NCBI RefSeq assembly: GCF_947039875.1
Contig: NZ_CAMRAN010000026.1
Location: forward strand, 1 to 55,166
Origin: an uncultured Photobacterium sp.
Lineage (GTDB): Bacteria > Pseudomonadota > Gammaproteobacteria > Enterobacterales > Vibrionaceae
Direction: 5' to 3'
DNA: 55,166 nt
This document shows positions 1-8,444 of the stretch, piece by piece. The position numbers were made by a program, and so were the translations under genes. Numbering within the stretch: position 1 is the first letter of the stretch; each line of letters begins with the position of its first letter. The notes under the pieces were generated by a model that did no database searches, was not told the origin of the DNA, and saw only the letters and a program-made list of their open reading frames with translations.

Positions 1-29
1 TGATATTAAGAGTATTTTATCCTATTTAG

Positions 30-674
30 GTGTACAAGTTCATTAAGCCACAACATAATGCGCTTGAAGAATTAAAAAATATTAATAGTAAAAAACATAT
101 AGGTTCTATAGTTATCAGTGACTCTGTTATTTTAACAATTCCTTTTGGTGAGAGTGATGGTGAAAATATATATAATTTAAAAGAGTTATGTATTGCTATA
201 AAGAAAATACAAAGTACCTTAATTAAGAAAAATATTTGGCTTAGAGGTGCAGTGTCATGTGGAGATACTTACTTTAATAAATTTCGGAATCAGATTGTTG
301 GAAGTGCTTATATTGATGCATATTTATTAGAGGAAAATGTAGCAAAATATCCAAGGGTGATTTTAGATAATAGATTAATTAAAGAATTAAAGTGTCGTAA
401 TGCAAATGAAGTAATTCAAATTGTTAATGGTCAAGATAAAGTTTTGTATATATGGGATAACGCATTTAACGGAGACGTTATTTTCGAAAAGGACTTACCA
501 TTATTTATTGATTATCTAACGGTAGAACAAAATTCTTTTGAGGAAATTATTGAATTAATTGAAGATAATGCTCGTCAAAATATTTCTTTATATTCAAAGT
601 TTAAATGGATATCAAAATATTTAATTACAAAAACGACTGATAGAAATATAATAAATCGTCTTCATGAGATATGA
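30..674 (+). CDS. Class III nucleotidyl cyclase-like protein, N-terminally incomplete
   Basis: The product (214 aa) resembles the catalytic domain of bacterial class III cyclases, including the pyrimidine cyclases of Pycsar defence. Visible pieces are I-S-D-S near residues 29-32 (second metal Asp), LRGAVSCGD near 71-79, and VGSAYIDAYLLEE followed by YPRVILD near 90-113. The first metal Asp, normally in an N-terminal FxDxxGF strand, is absent. The only start is GTG at 30, directly after an in-frame TAG and without a clear ribosome binding site. Another frame is open from base 2 to the TAA at 44-46, so a frameshift or truncation is likely. Base composition is lower in GC than its neighbours. 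Family assignment is from motif memory; activity is doubtful as it stands. Confidence 0.55.
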   Translation: MYKFIKPQHNALEELKNINSKKHIGSIVISDSVILTIPFGESDGENIYNLKELCIAIKKIQSTLIKKNIWLRGAVSCGDTYFNKFRNQIVGSAYIDAYLLEENVAKYPRVILDNRLIKELKCRNANEVIQIVNGQDKVLYIWDNAFNGDVIFEKDLPLFIDYLTVEQNSFEEIIELIEDNARQNISLYSKFKWISKYLITKTTDRNIINRLHEI

Positions 675-1161
675 GCACTACAAATGTATAACAGATAAGG
701 ATATGTGTCGCGCAGCCGACACCTATCCGAAGTGTTGGATAAGACCGAGCAACCTTATATAAGTAAATATTGCGAATATCATTAAGGGTGATGCTGAAAA
801 GAAGTCGAGTGTTATCCTTGGCGTGAACCAATCAATTTAATTCATTGATTTATAATTAGATCCTCTTTAATTATTACGCGTTAATGCCATTATCCTTATT
901 ATTTTACGTTTTTATCTGGGTCGAAAAATCCCCGCCAATTGCATGACATGCTGACAGCATGGACAAAAGGGTTGTACCGTTAAACGGACAATTTTTTGTT
1001 GTGAGAGTAACGTTAACATAAAGGCATATTGGATCAGTTGAAGTTGTTTCTTCTCATGTCCTCGTAATATCACTAACTAACTTCTAGCCAACTATAAACT
1101 TCAAAAACAGTAAATTAGCTGTAAGACGAGTAAAAGTCAGTACAGCTAATCAGTTATTACT
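675..1161. other. Gene-free stretch with several hairpins
   Basis: No convincing ORF. It holds a hairpin at 699-728 (GGATA-GTGTCG arm pairing with CGACAC-TATCC), an alternative pairing of TATCC 724-728 with GGATA 737-741, nested palindromes at 941-961 (GCATGACATGC overlapping CATGCTGACAGCATG), and a terminator-like hairpin at 972-997 on the + strand. It could be a structured RNA or the remains of a mobile element; I cannot name it. Confidence 0.4.
972..997 (+). terminator. Candidate intrinsic terminator
   Basis: TTGT-a-CCG pairs with CGG-ACAA around a TTAAA loop and is followed at once by six T residues. It would end a + strand transcript, either from the cyclase fragment or from an RNA encoded between 675 and 970. 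Confidence 0.5.
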
Positions 1162-2907
1162 TCAGCCTTTCTGATACTGATCCAAATCGAATAATTTATC
1201 ACGAATAGCCCAAAACCGACCGCTTTTACGGGCAATAATGATTTCTGGTGGGCGTAATCGATGTTCGTTATTTGCCACTTTTGTCGGGGCGGTATCAGTA
1301 AAGGGGCGATGCCTATCCACTAAGTGCGGATTAATAAACTTGGTGAGAAAATCACTTTTTTGGGTCTTGGTTGATAACTGCCAAATCTCGTTAATTTCAT
1401 TATCTTCTTCGCCAATATAAACCACTTTAAGTTGTGGCTTACCAAACTTATTCTTACCCGGTTCTAAACGCATATCGGTGCATTTCATTATCATTGCATC
1501 TTTGAGCTTTAATGCTTCACGTAGCTTTTTATCGGGATCAACCATTACCGTATCACATTGATGACAGCGACGGGCGGCAATGTCGTTATCTGCGCCACAT
1601 TCTTCGCAATATTTTGCGCGGAAACGGTAGCCACATTCTTCACGCTCACCTGTATCATCATCTTCAAAATAACCTTGGCAACGACGACCATAATGTTCAA
1701 CGAGGAAGCCAGCAGGATCAAGTTTGCCCCAAAAGCTATTGTTGAAACCACATGCAGGGCAGGGAACCATCACCACTTCACTGTCGCCATTCGGTTTAGG
1801 ATCGCCTACTTCAGGTTGGTAGAGATCGTAACAGTTACCCGCATATTCAAGAATAAGGCAGTCTTTTTTACCGTCAAATAAACGTAAACCACGGCCGACG
1901 ATTTGTTGATAAAGGCTAATTGACTCTGTCGGGCGTAATACGGCAATAAGATCAACATGGGGTGCATCAAAACCGGTGGTTAATACGGATACGTTAACAA
2001 GGTATTTGATTTTTTGTGCTTTAAAATCATTAATGATTCGATCGCGTTCATCAAGAGGAGTATCGCCGATAACAAGCGCAGCATTTTCATGTGCGAGATA
2101 ACCCATGATCTCTTGAGCATGATTAACGGTAGAGGCAAAGATCATAATACCGCGGCGATCTTTGGCGTAATCGATGACTTGTTCAATGATCATTGGTGTA
2201 GCGCGGCCTGATTGTTCGATCACACTATCAAGATCTGATTCTTTATAATGACCAGTATTAGATGGTGTCAGTGATGAAAAGTCATAGCCTAATACCGCCA
2301 TATCCATCATTTTAGGTTCAGTTAAAAAGCCTTCATCAAGCAAGTAACGAATGGGTAATTCAAAAATACAATCACGAAAGAAGCGTTCAGTTTCTGTTTT
2401 TACTTGACCACGGGTATGGTATTTGTAAATCCAGCCTGTACCTAATCGATAGGGTGTGGCTGTCAATCCAAGCACTTTGATATTGGGATTAACGGTTTGT
2501 ACATGTTTGATAACTTTGCGGTAAGCGCTATTTTCATCATCAGGCACGCGATGACACTCATCAATAACCAGCAATGAAAATTGTTCATGAAATTTATTAA
2601 GACTGTTTGCCATTGATTGAACTGAAGCAAATACCACTTGTTGATCGGTTTCTTTTCGTCCTAATCCCGCAGAGAAAATAGCCGCTTTAAGACCATAGCT
2701 TTCATATTTAGCGTGGTTTTGTTCCACCAGCTCTTTTACATGAGTGAGCACCAGAACGCGGCCTCTAGCAATACGTGCTAATTCTGCGACGACGAGGCTT
2801 TTTCCTGCGCCAGTAGGCAGAGCAAGAACGGCGGGTGTGCTATGTTTGCGAAAGTAATGAATAGTAGCGTTAACGCTATCTTGTTGGTAAGGACGTAAAG
2901 TATACAT
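1162..2907 (-). CDS. radD: DNA repair helicase RadD
   Basis: Superfamily 2 helicase of 581 aa, very close to E. coli RadD (YejH, 586 aa), which acts with RecA and SSB in recombination intermediate processing and double-strand break survival. Seen: Walker A PTGAGKS at 31-37, Walker B DECH at 116-119, TAT motif at 149-151, a C-terminal helicase half with the QIVGRGLR motif, then a cysteine-rich zinc region (CPACG, CGYRFRAKYCEECG, CHQC). Start ATG at 2907; reading begins MYTLRPYQQD as in the family. It lies divergent from the NlpC/P60 gene. In E. coli the same gene sits beside rsuA and bcr, as here a few kilobases away, which supports orthology. Confidence 0.95.
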   Translation of the reverse strand: MYTLRPYQQDSVNATIHYFRKHSTPAVLALPTGAGKSLVVAELARIARGRVLVLTHVKELVEQNHAKYESYGLKAAIFSAGLGRKETDQQVVFASVQSMANSLNKFHEQFSLLVIDECHRVPDDENSAYRKVIKHVQTVNPNIKVLGLTATPYRLGTGWIYKYHTRGQVKTETERFFRDCIFELPIRYLLDEGFLTEPKMMDMAVLGYDFSSLTPSNTGHYKESDLDSVIEQSGRATPMIIEQVIDYAKDRRGIMIFASTVNHAQEIMGYLAHENAALVIGDTPLDERDRIINDFKAQKIKYLVNVSVLTTGFDAPHVDLIAVLRPTESISLYQQIVGRGLRLFDGKKDCLILEYAGNCYDLYQPEVGDPKPNGDSEVVMVPCPACGFNNSFWGKLDPAGFLVEHYGRRCQGYFEDDDTGEREECGYRFRAKYCEECGADNDIAARRCHQCDTVMVDPDKKLREALKLKDAMIMKCTDMRLEPGKNKFGKPQLKVVYIGEEDNEINEIWQLSTKTQKSDFLTKFINPHLVDRHRPFTDTAPTKVANNEHRLRPPEIIIARKSGRFWAIRDKLFDLDQYQKG

Positions 2908-3190
2908 ACAGCAAATCTATGACAAATGAACTGTTACTAGTGTACATTTAACCAGTATTTTGGCAAGTGCTAACGGTTGCTAAACAGAGAGCAATAATTT
3001 ACTGAATTAACGTCCAATTGGTTCGAGTGCGTAAAATAAAACTTGTCAAGGAAATCAGGTTTATTTTGAAGTAATAGCCGTGGTCGTTATTGAATTTATA
3101 TATTGCATAAATAGAGTAATATAGTCATTAATATAATGTTACATTGTAACTTAGCTATGATTTTTACTTATAATTAAAAAATTACGACCA

Positions 3191-3784
3191 ATGCTTTATA
3201 TTTTTAGAATTATTATTATTTTATCGGCATTTTTGTCATGGTATGCCGCAGCTTCGACAACGCGAACGACAGCTCATACAATTGTGCATCACTCTCAAAT
3301 TCATCATCGTTATTTACATCACACTAAGCAATACGGACATAGATTACACCATAAGCATTATTTACGTAAGAGCCATCATCGAACAAAGTTGCAAGAACGA
3401 CGCCATGTTCGATTGGTGAAACATAAAATTTTTCATGCTTATTATGGGTGGGAAGGGACACCTTATCACTTTGGAGGCTCAAGCCATCGAGGGATTGATT
3501 GTTCAGCCTTTGTGATGAAGATGTATCGTCAAGTATTTCATCGAGACTTGCCAAGAACAACGTTAGGGCAAGTAAAATTAGGGCGACGTATTCGTAAGGA
3601 TCAAGCCAAGTTGGGGGATTTAGTCTTCTTTAAAACAGGGCGTAATGAGCGTCATGTGGGGATTTATCTTTCTAATGGTGACTTTATGAACTCAGCGAGC
3701 TCGCGAGGGGTATCGATTTCAAATTTACATCATATTTTTTGGAAACGGCATTTTTGGCAGATTAGACGATTAGTCGCTATCTAA
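3191..3784 (+). CDS. Secreted NlpC/P60 peptidoglycan endopeptidase with His-rich linker
   Basis: A 197-aa exported cell-wall hydrolase. Residues 1-22 form a signal peptide without a lipobox Cys, unlike E. coli MepS. Residues 28-78 are extremely His/Arg/Lys-rich. The NlpC/P60 domain follows, with catalytic Cys104 (DCSAFV) and His155 (RHVGIY). The third catalytic position, His in MepS (FxHAS), is Asn167 here (FMNSAS), a polar substitution known in the family. Such enzymes cut D-Glu/meso-DAP or crosslink bonds in murein. The region corresponds to the MepS-RadD-RsuA-Bcr neighbourhood of enterobacteria. Convergent with DUF3137 and sharing its terminator. Confidence 0.85.
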   Translation: MLYIFRIIIILSAFLSWYAAASTTRTTAHTIVHHSQIHHRYLHHTKQYGHRLHHKHYLRKSHHRTKLQERRHVRLVKHKIFHAYYGWEGTPYHFGGSSHRGIDCSAFVMKMYRQVFHRDLPRTTLGQVKLGRRIRKDQAKLGDLVFFKTGRNERHVGIYLSNGDFMNSASSRGVSISNLHHIFWKRHFWQIRRLVAI

Positions 3785-3787
3785 TAC

Positions 3788-3829
3788 GCAATAAAAAACG
3801 GAAGCTCAAGAGCTTCCGTTTTTTATTGC
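3788..3829. terminator. Bidirectional intrinsic terminator
   Basis: A perfect inverted repeat: GCAATAAAAAACGGAAGCTC at 3788-3807 and its complement ending at 3829, with a tiny AA spacer. A-run on one side and T-run on the other make it work for the NlpC/P60 gene (+) and the DUF3137 gene (-), whose stop codon lies inside it. Confidence 0.9.
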
Positions 3830-4782
3830 TTAGTCCAGATTCGAGTATTGAGGTTGAGTTCATCAACAATATTAATAACAAATTTTAGGTCATAATAAAT
3901 AGAAGCAATAAACGTTAAAGAATCAGCCTGTTGAAATAACTTCGGTTCAAAATAATTTTTAGAGCTTGAGATTGCAATATACAAATGATCATTAACAAAT
4001 GAGAAGGCTATTGTATGATCTGAACGATTACTGAAATTAATCAGTCGTTGTACCATTGCTGGTGATAGTAAATAACGTGCTTCAACTTGATCGTTACTGT
4101 AGACATTAAATAGCTGTGTAAAGTCTGGATCTTCAAGAATGACCTGTTGTTGATTATTACTGAAAATATCTGAGAGTTTTTGTCCCATTGCTGAAAAAAT
4201 ACTGTGATTTTTCGGCATGATGGTGGTTTGACCAGAAAAATGCTTATTTGCATCAGCAATGAAAAACAGCCCTTTAAAAATCGTATGCCATTGATCTTGG
4301 TTTTTACCGTTGTTATCTCGGCTTTGCGTTTTATATTCAGTATGCAACTCAGAAAAGCGCAGCGATGTTTTATCTATTTTACCTTCAATAAAATCTTCAC
4401 CGCGATAACGGTCATAATGACGACCAAAGAGGGTGCTATTTTTATAATCTTGTTTATCGATGTATTGTGTTGGTTGGTAAATAAAACTGCTATCAATAGA
4501 GCTGATTAATTTAGTGATGATTTTATATTTATAGTCTTTTTTATATTGATCCCAACGCTTGCTATATAAACGGTGCATAACGATAGCAATAATAATTGAA
4601 AAAATAAAACCAAAGGCTTGAAAATCATAGATAAAGCTCAATGGGATAATAATAACGGCAAAACCGACCCCCAGCAGTAATGATTGCCAATATTGTTTGA
4701 TAACTTTTTTACGATCTTGATCAAGCGCTTCTAATTGAGGTTTAAGATGTGTTTCATAAAGTACAGTAATTTTACTGTCCAT
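3823..4782 (-). CDS. DUF3137 family membrane protein
   Basis: A 319-aa protein with two closely spaced hydrophobic segments near residues 33-70 and a long soluble C-terminal part, the usual layout of DUF3137 proteins. The family often follows a LemA gene, and here a LemA gene lies 13 bp upstream on the same strand, so they form a two-gene operon. Molecular function is not established. Motifs such as FxGRHYDRYRGEDFIEGKI around residues 114-134 are typical of the family as I remember it. The C-terminal region ending FVINIVDELNLNTRIW is also characteristic. Confidence 0.8.
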   Translation of the reverse strand: MDSKITVLYETHLKPQLEALDQDRKKVIKQYWQSLLLGVGFAVIIIPLSFIYDFQAFGFIFSIIIAIVMHRLYSKRWDQYKKDYKYKIITKLISSIDSSFIYQPTQYIDKQDYKNSTLFGRHYDRYRGEDFIEGKIDKTSLRFSELHTEYKTQSRDNNGKNQDQWHTIFKGLFFIADANKHFSGQTTIMPKNHSIFSAMGQKLSDIFSNNQQQVILEDPDFTQLFNVYSNDQVEARYLLSPAMVQRLINFSNRSDHTIAFSFVNDHLYIAISSSKNYFEPKLFQQADSLTFIASIYYDLKFVINIVDELNLNTRIWTKQ

Positions 4783-4795
4783 AGATGATTATGTC

Positions 4796-5350
4796 CTACT
4801 GCTTAAATAATTGTGCCGCATCAATATTAGTACGTTCTATATCTGTAATGTCAAATAACGGTAAGGTTGTTAAGGTCATTTGATTGGCAATAAAGCTTGA
4901 CGGAAACATTTCAATGGCGTTGTTATAACGTGTTACTGCGGCATTAAAGCTACGACGAGCAGCTGAGATTTGTTCTTCTGTCTCATTAATCGAACGCATT
5001 AACAGGGCTGTATTCTTATTTGCCTTTAAATCTGGGTAGGCTTCAACTGCAATTTTAAAGTGAGAAACGGCCTCTGATAGCTGTTTATCTAATTGTGGTT
5101 TATTTACTGTGTCGATATTCTGTGATTGCTGTCGTAATGCGGTTAACTTAGTTAGAACAGATTGCTCATGTTTCATATAAGCTTTAGTGGTTTCAATTAA
5201 GTTTGGGAGTAAATCAAATCGCTTTTTCAGCATGACATCAATGCTTGCCTCTGCATTTGCCACTTGATTCTTTTTACCAATAAGGCTGTTGCGCATTGCA
5301 ATATATAATCCAGCAACCAGTGCTATAAAGACGATTATACTAATTAACAT
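4796..5350 (-). CDS. LemA family protein
   Basis: A 184-aa LemA protein: N-terminal membrane anchor (residues 1-20), then a long helical bundle with the family signature RFDLLPNLIETTKAYMKHE at about 46-64, and ARRSFNAAVTRYNNAIEMFPSSFIA near 130-155. LemA proteins are anchored with the coiled bundle outside the cytoplasm; their biochemical role is unresolved. First gene of a two-gene operon with the DUF3137 gene. ATG at 5350 is preceded by a purine-rich AAAGGAAAA ribosome binding site. Confidence 0.92.
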   Translation of the reverse strand: MLISIIVFIALVAGLYIAMRNSLIGKKNQVANAEASIDVMLKKRFDLLPNLIETTKAYMKHEQSVLTKLTALRQQSQNIDTVNKPQLDKQLSEAVSHFKIAVEAYPDLKANKNTALLMRSINETEEQISAARRSFNAAVTRYNNAIEMFPSSFIANQMTLTTLPLFDITDIERTNIDAAQLFKQ

Positions 5351-5426
5351 TGTTATTTTCCTTTATATAAACCAGTAGCGAGGAACAAGGGGTGTGCCGA
5401 CCTATATTTAGGTTTCCTAGTTATAA

Positions 5427-5454
5427 CGAAAAAAGCCTTGTCAAAACAAGGCTT
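5427..5454 (-). terminator. Intrinsic terminator of the GNAT gene
   Basis: AAGCCTTG (5433-5440) pairs with CAAGGCTT (5447-5454). On the minus strand the stem is followed by a T-run, just downstream of the acetyltransferase stop. Confidence 0.85.
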
Positions 5455-5486
5455 AAATGCAGATTAATCGTCATTATTAGGTTAAT

Positions 5487-5981
5487 TTATGAGGCAAGAG
5501 TGGCTGGTACTGGAGATTTTGTTAAGTTTTTTGTCATCATGCAAAATTGACGGCGTGGTGTAAAGCCATGCTTTTCATAGAAATTACGCGCACCCGCATT
5601 ACCGATATTGACCTCAAGTGATAATGCTTTAACGCCGTCTTGAATGACCAATGCTTCAAGTTGTGGCAAGAGCTCTGTCCCGATACCATGTTGACGCCAA
5701 TCTGCTTTTAAGTAGAACTGATCGATTAAACCAATTTTTCCACCATGCTCAAGACTGAAGCTATAGCTGACAATAACATGTCCTACAATATGTTTAATGC
5801 CATGTTGTTCTACTTCGATGAACCATGCTTGTCCTAATTCAGGATCACTTAGCAGCTGCTTCACCGCGACTATAGTCTGCTCTGCATTTTGAGGTAAGGC
5901 CTCATAATCAAATAATTCATTAATTAACTGAAGAAATTTATCTAATGAAGAAAGTATTGGTGTGCGAAGAGAAATGTTCAT
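5487..5981 (-). CDS. GNAT family N-acetyltransferase
   Basis: A 164-aa single-domain GNAT acetyltransferase that would transfer acetyl from acetyl-CoA to an amine. Seen: hydrophobic beta-4 strand ahead of the acetyl-CoA loop (IDQFYLKADWRQHGIGTELL, with the Q/RxxGxG-like RQHGIGTE) and the later ALSLEVNIGNAGARNFYEKHGF segment typical of motif B. Substrate cannot be read from sequence. It stands alone with its own terminator, divergent from rsuA. Confidence 0.85.
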   Translation of the reverse strand: MNISLRTPILSSLDKFLQLINELFDYEALPQNAEQTIVAVKQLLSDPELGQAWFIEVEQHGIKHIVGHVIVSYSFSLEHGGKIGLIDQFYLKADWRQHGIGTELLPQLEALVIQDGVKALSLEVNIGNAGARNFYEKHGFTPRRQFCMMTKNLTKSPVPATLAS

Positions 5982-6282
5982 ACTGAGTCCCTAAGTTAAA
6001 GCTTTATCTTAAAAGCTTTATTGGTTACAACGTGGAGTAAGTTGTTGTATTTGCATAGAGTGAATGTTTTTTAATTTCTAATTTAGCAGATATATGACAA
6101 TTGAGTCATATAAATATTTATATTTTTAATCAAATCACGACCAACTTAACTCTTTTTATTTTAAGTCTGTGATTCTTTCAATGTGTTTCAAGCATGAATG
6201 TCTACGAAAATGAAGTTTTTAATGCATATCTGTGATTTGCTTCCTATAATACCGAATCTTTTGTAAGTAGCGGAGCCAGTCA
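5982..6282. promoter_or_regulatory. Divergent promoter region between GNAT and rsuA
   Basis: AT-rich 301-bp spacer with no ORF. A consensus -10 hexamer TATAAT sits at 6245-6250, 33 bp before the rsuA start, and a CGGAG ribosome binding site at 6271-6275. The -35 is not clear. Nothing else recognised. Confidence 0.5.
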
Positions 6283-6981
6283 ATGAGGCTTGATAAATTC
6301 TTAGGTACCACTTTAGGTATCACCCGTAGAGAAGCCGGTAAACTTCTTCGTGATAAAATGATTGAAGTTGATGGCGAAATCGTCCGCAGTGCTTCTTTCT
6401 CTGTCGGTGACGATAACAATGTAGAATTTAACGGTCGTCCACTTCGCCTACAAGGGCCTCGTTACTTCATGCTGAATAAACCACAAGGTTTTGTGTGTTC
6501 ACATGTAGATGATTTCAATCCAACTGTTTTTGTCTTGTTTGATGAAGTTAGCCCTGAAAAAATGCACGTGGCTGGACGGTTAGACAGTGACACAACAGGT
6601 TTAACGTTATTAACTGATGATGGTCAATGGTCACACCGTATTACTTCACCGCGCCATGTGTGTGAGAAAGTATATTTTGTAGAAACAGCAGATCCTATTA
6701 TTGCTGAAAATATTGTGCAATTTGAAGCGGGTGTGCAATTAAATGGTGAAGATGGACTTACTCGACCTGCTAAGTTAGAGATTGTCGGTGAACGTGAAGG
6801 TGTATTAACCATCACTGAAGGTAAGTATCATCAAGTGAAGCGTATGTTTGCTGCGGTAGGTAATCGCGTTGTCGGTCTACATCGTGAGCGCGTAGGTGCG
6901 CTTGAATTAGATGAAGATCTTGAACCTGGTCAATACCGTCCATTAACAGCTGAAGAGATTGCATCATTTCTAGCTAAATAA
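6283..6981 (+). CDS. rsuA: 16S rRNA pseudouridine(516) synthase RsuA
   Basis: A 232-aa RsuA: S4 RNA-binding domain at residues 1-55 (MRLDKFLGTT...ITRREAGKLL), then the pseudouridine synthase domain with the catalytic motif GRLDSDTTG at 98-106 (Asp101 nucleophile) and HQVKRMFAAVGNRVVGLHRERVG near 190-212. It isomerises U516 in 16S rRNA. The start is fixed by a good GGAG site and by the family N-terminus. Its downstream neighbour is bcr, as in E. coli, separated by a strong terminator. A second RsuA-type paralogue lies at 52,689. Confidence 0.95.
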   Translation: MRLDKFLGTTLGITRREAGKLLRDKMIEVDGEIVRSASFSVGDDNNVEFNGRPLRLQGPRYFMLNKPQGFVCSHVDDFNPTVFVLFDEVSPEKMHVAGRLDSDTTGLTLLTDDGQWSHRITSPRHVCEKVYFVETADPIIAENIVQFEAGVQLNGEDGLTRPAKLEIVGEREGVLTITEGKYHQVKRMFAAVGNRVVGLHRERVGALELDEDLEPGQYRPLTAEEIASFLAK

Positions 6982-7004
6982 TCTTAGTGGTTGTTTTTAA
7001 TGCC

Positions 7005-7039
7005 AAAAAAGCATAAATAGCCTTATTTATGCTTTTTTT
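7005..7039 (+). terminator. Intrinsic terminator after rsuA
   Basis: AAAAAAGCATAAATA (7005-7019) pairs with TATTTATGCTTTTTT (7024-7038). A perfect 15-bp stem, ending in a T-run. Confidence 0.9.
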
Positions 7040-7208
7040 ATAAGTGATATATTAAACAACAATATCTCTTTGGGTTACAGCCGTTAGAAATTTTTTATTT
7101 CCTATTAGGAAAGAACGATTGTCGTTTTTTAGCGTACAATAGGGTCATTGTCTCTTCAATAACAATTATATTCGGCCTATCGTTGTTATTTTTATAAAAA
7201 GAATCCTT

Positions 7209-8399
7209 ATGACTCAACAAGCCTCATCTAAATTGAGTTTACAGCTCATTCTCATTCTCGGTGCAATTGCCGCTTTAACTCCTTTTGCTATTGATATGTA
7301 TTTACCGGCAATGCCCAATATTGCCAAAGACTTTTTAGTTTCTCCTGGTGCTGTTCAAGTCACCTTAACCGCTTATACCGCAGGTTTTGCTTTTGGTCAG
7401 TTAATTCATGGCCCATTAGCCGATAGTTATGGTCGTCGTCCAATGCTCATTGCTGGTACGGTGAGCTTTTTAGTGTTAACTATTTTAGGTGCATTAAGTA
7501 CCAATATTACCGAGTTAACTATTGTGCGTGTAGCGCAAGGTTTTGCTGGTGCGGCGGCGGCGGTTATTATTGGCGCACTTGTGCGTGATATGTTTGAACG
7601 TGAAGAGTTCTCTCGAACCATGTCATTTGTGACACTGGTTATGACTATCGCACCATTAGTTGCCCCAGTGTTGGGTGGTCACCTTTCCGTTTGGTTTGGT
7701 TGGCGTGCGGTTTTTTGGGCGTTAGCTGTTTTTGCTGTTATTGTTTTAGTGTCTATTCTTTTCCAAATTAAAGAAACGTTGCCCAAAGAAAAACGGATGC
7801 CGTTTCATTTATCGTCAATCATAAAAAATTACAAACGACTGCTATCTAATCCGGTTGCATTTGGCTTAGTGTGTTGCAGTGGTTTTTCTTTCGCTGGTAT
7901 GTTTACATTCTTAACCGCTGGCTCTTTTGTCTACATTGATATCTATGGCGTCAGTGTTGAGAATTTCGGTTACTACTTTTGTTTGAACATTCTTTGCATG
8001 ATTTTGTTTACGAGTATCAATGGCCGTTTTGTGAAACGAAAAGGTACCCATTGGATGTTGCGGTTTGGGTTAGCGATACAATTAACCGCTGGTGTGTTGC
8101 TATTTTTGGGGCAATGGCTCGGGTTAGGCTTATGGGGTGTTGTTATTCCGGTTGCGTTATTTATCGGTACACTTTCTACTATTGGTAGTAACACCATGGC
8201 GTGTTTATTATCGAGCTATCCACAAATGGCGGGTACTGCTTCTTCTTTAGGTGGAACGTTCCGGTTTGGTATTGGTTCTATTGTTGGTGGTCTGGTTGCA
8301 TTAATGCCGGATAGTAATGCATGGCCAATGGCATTGACCATGGCATCATGTGCTATATTATCGGCTGGTTTTTATTGGTTCCTTGCCCGCACAGCTTAA
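7209..8399 (+). CDS. bcr: Bcr/CflA family multidrug efflux MFS transporter
   Basis: A 396-aa, 12-TM major facilitator of the DHA1/Bcr-CflA group, which exports drugs such as bicyclomycin, and dipeptides, by proton antiport. Seen: TM1 ending in TPFAIDMYLPAMPNI (family signature), MFS motif A GPLADSYGRRPML at about 70-82, and motif C-like APLVAPVLGGHLS near 148-160. The position after rsuA matches the E. coli rsuA-bcr order, which supports the symbol; substrate specificity is not demonstrable. ATG is preceded by a weak AAAGAATCC site. Confidence 0.88.
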   Translation: MTQQASSKLSLQLILILGAIAALTPFAIDMYLPAMPNIAKDFLVSPGAVQVTLTAYTAGFAFGQLIHGPLADSYGRRPMLIAGTVSFLVLTILGALSTNITELTIVRVAQGFAGAAAAVIIGALVRDMFEREEFSRTMSFVTLVMTIAPLVAPVLGGHLSVWFGWRAVFWALAVFAVIVLVSILFQIKETLPKEKRMPFHLSSIIKNYKRLLSNPVAFGLVCCSGFSFAGMFTFLTAGSFVYIDIYGVSVENFGYYFCLNILCMILFTSINGRFVKRKGTHWMLRFGLAIQLTAGVLLFLGQWLGLGLWGVVIPVALFIGTLSTIGSNTMACLLSSYPQMAGTASSLGGTFRFGIGSIVGGLVALMPDSNAWPMALTMASCAILSAGFYWFLARTA

Positions 8400-8444
8400 A
8401 GGCTGTGTGGTGATTTGATATTTTTGGATTGTTTGAAATAAATC

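Noticed and set aside
625..831. 68-aa minus-strand ORF overlapping the cyclase fragment
   Set aside because: No ribosome binding site, no recognisable pattern, and it runs through the hairpin region; treated as a chance frame.
1558..1881. 107-aa + strand ORF antisense to radD
   Set aside because: It mirrors the zinc-finger part of radD; the Cys/Thr-rich composition is a shadow of the real coding strand.
2917..2970. LexA-like sequence upstream of radD
   Set aside because: CTGT is followed after eight bases by TACA instead of ACAG, so the operator is broken.
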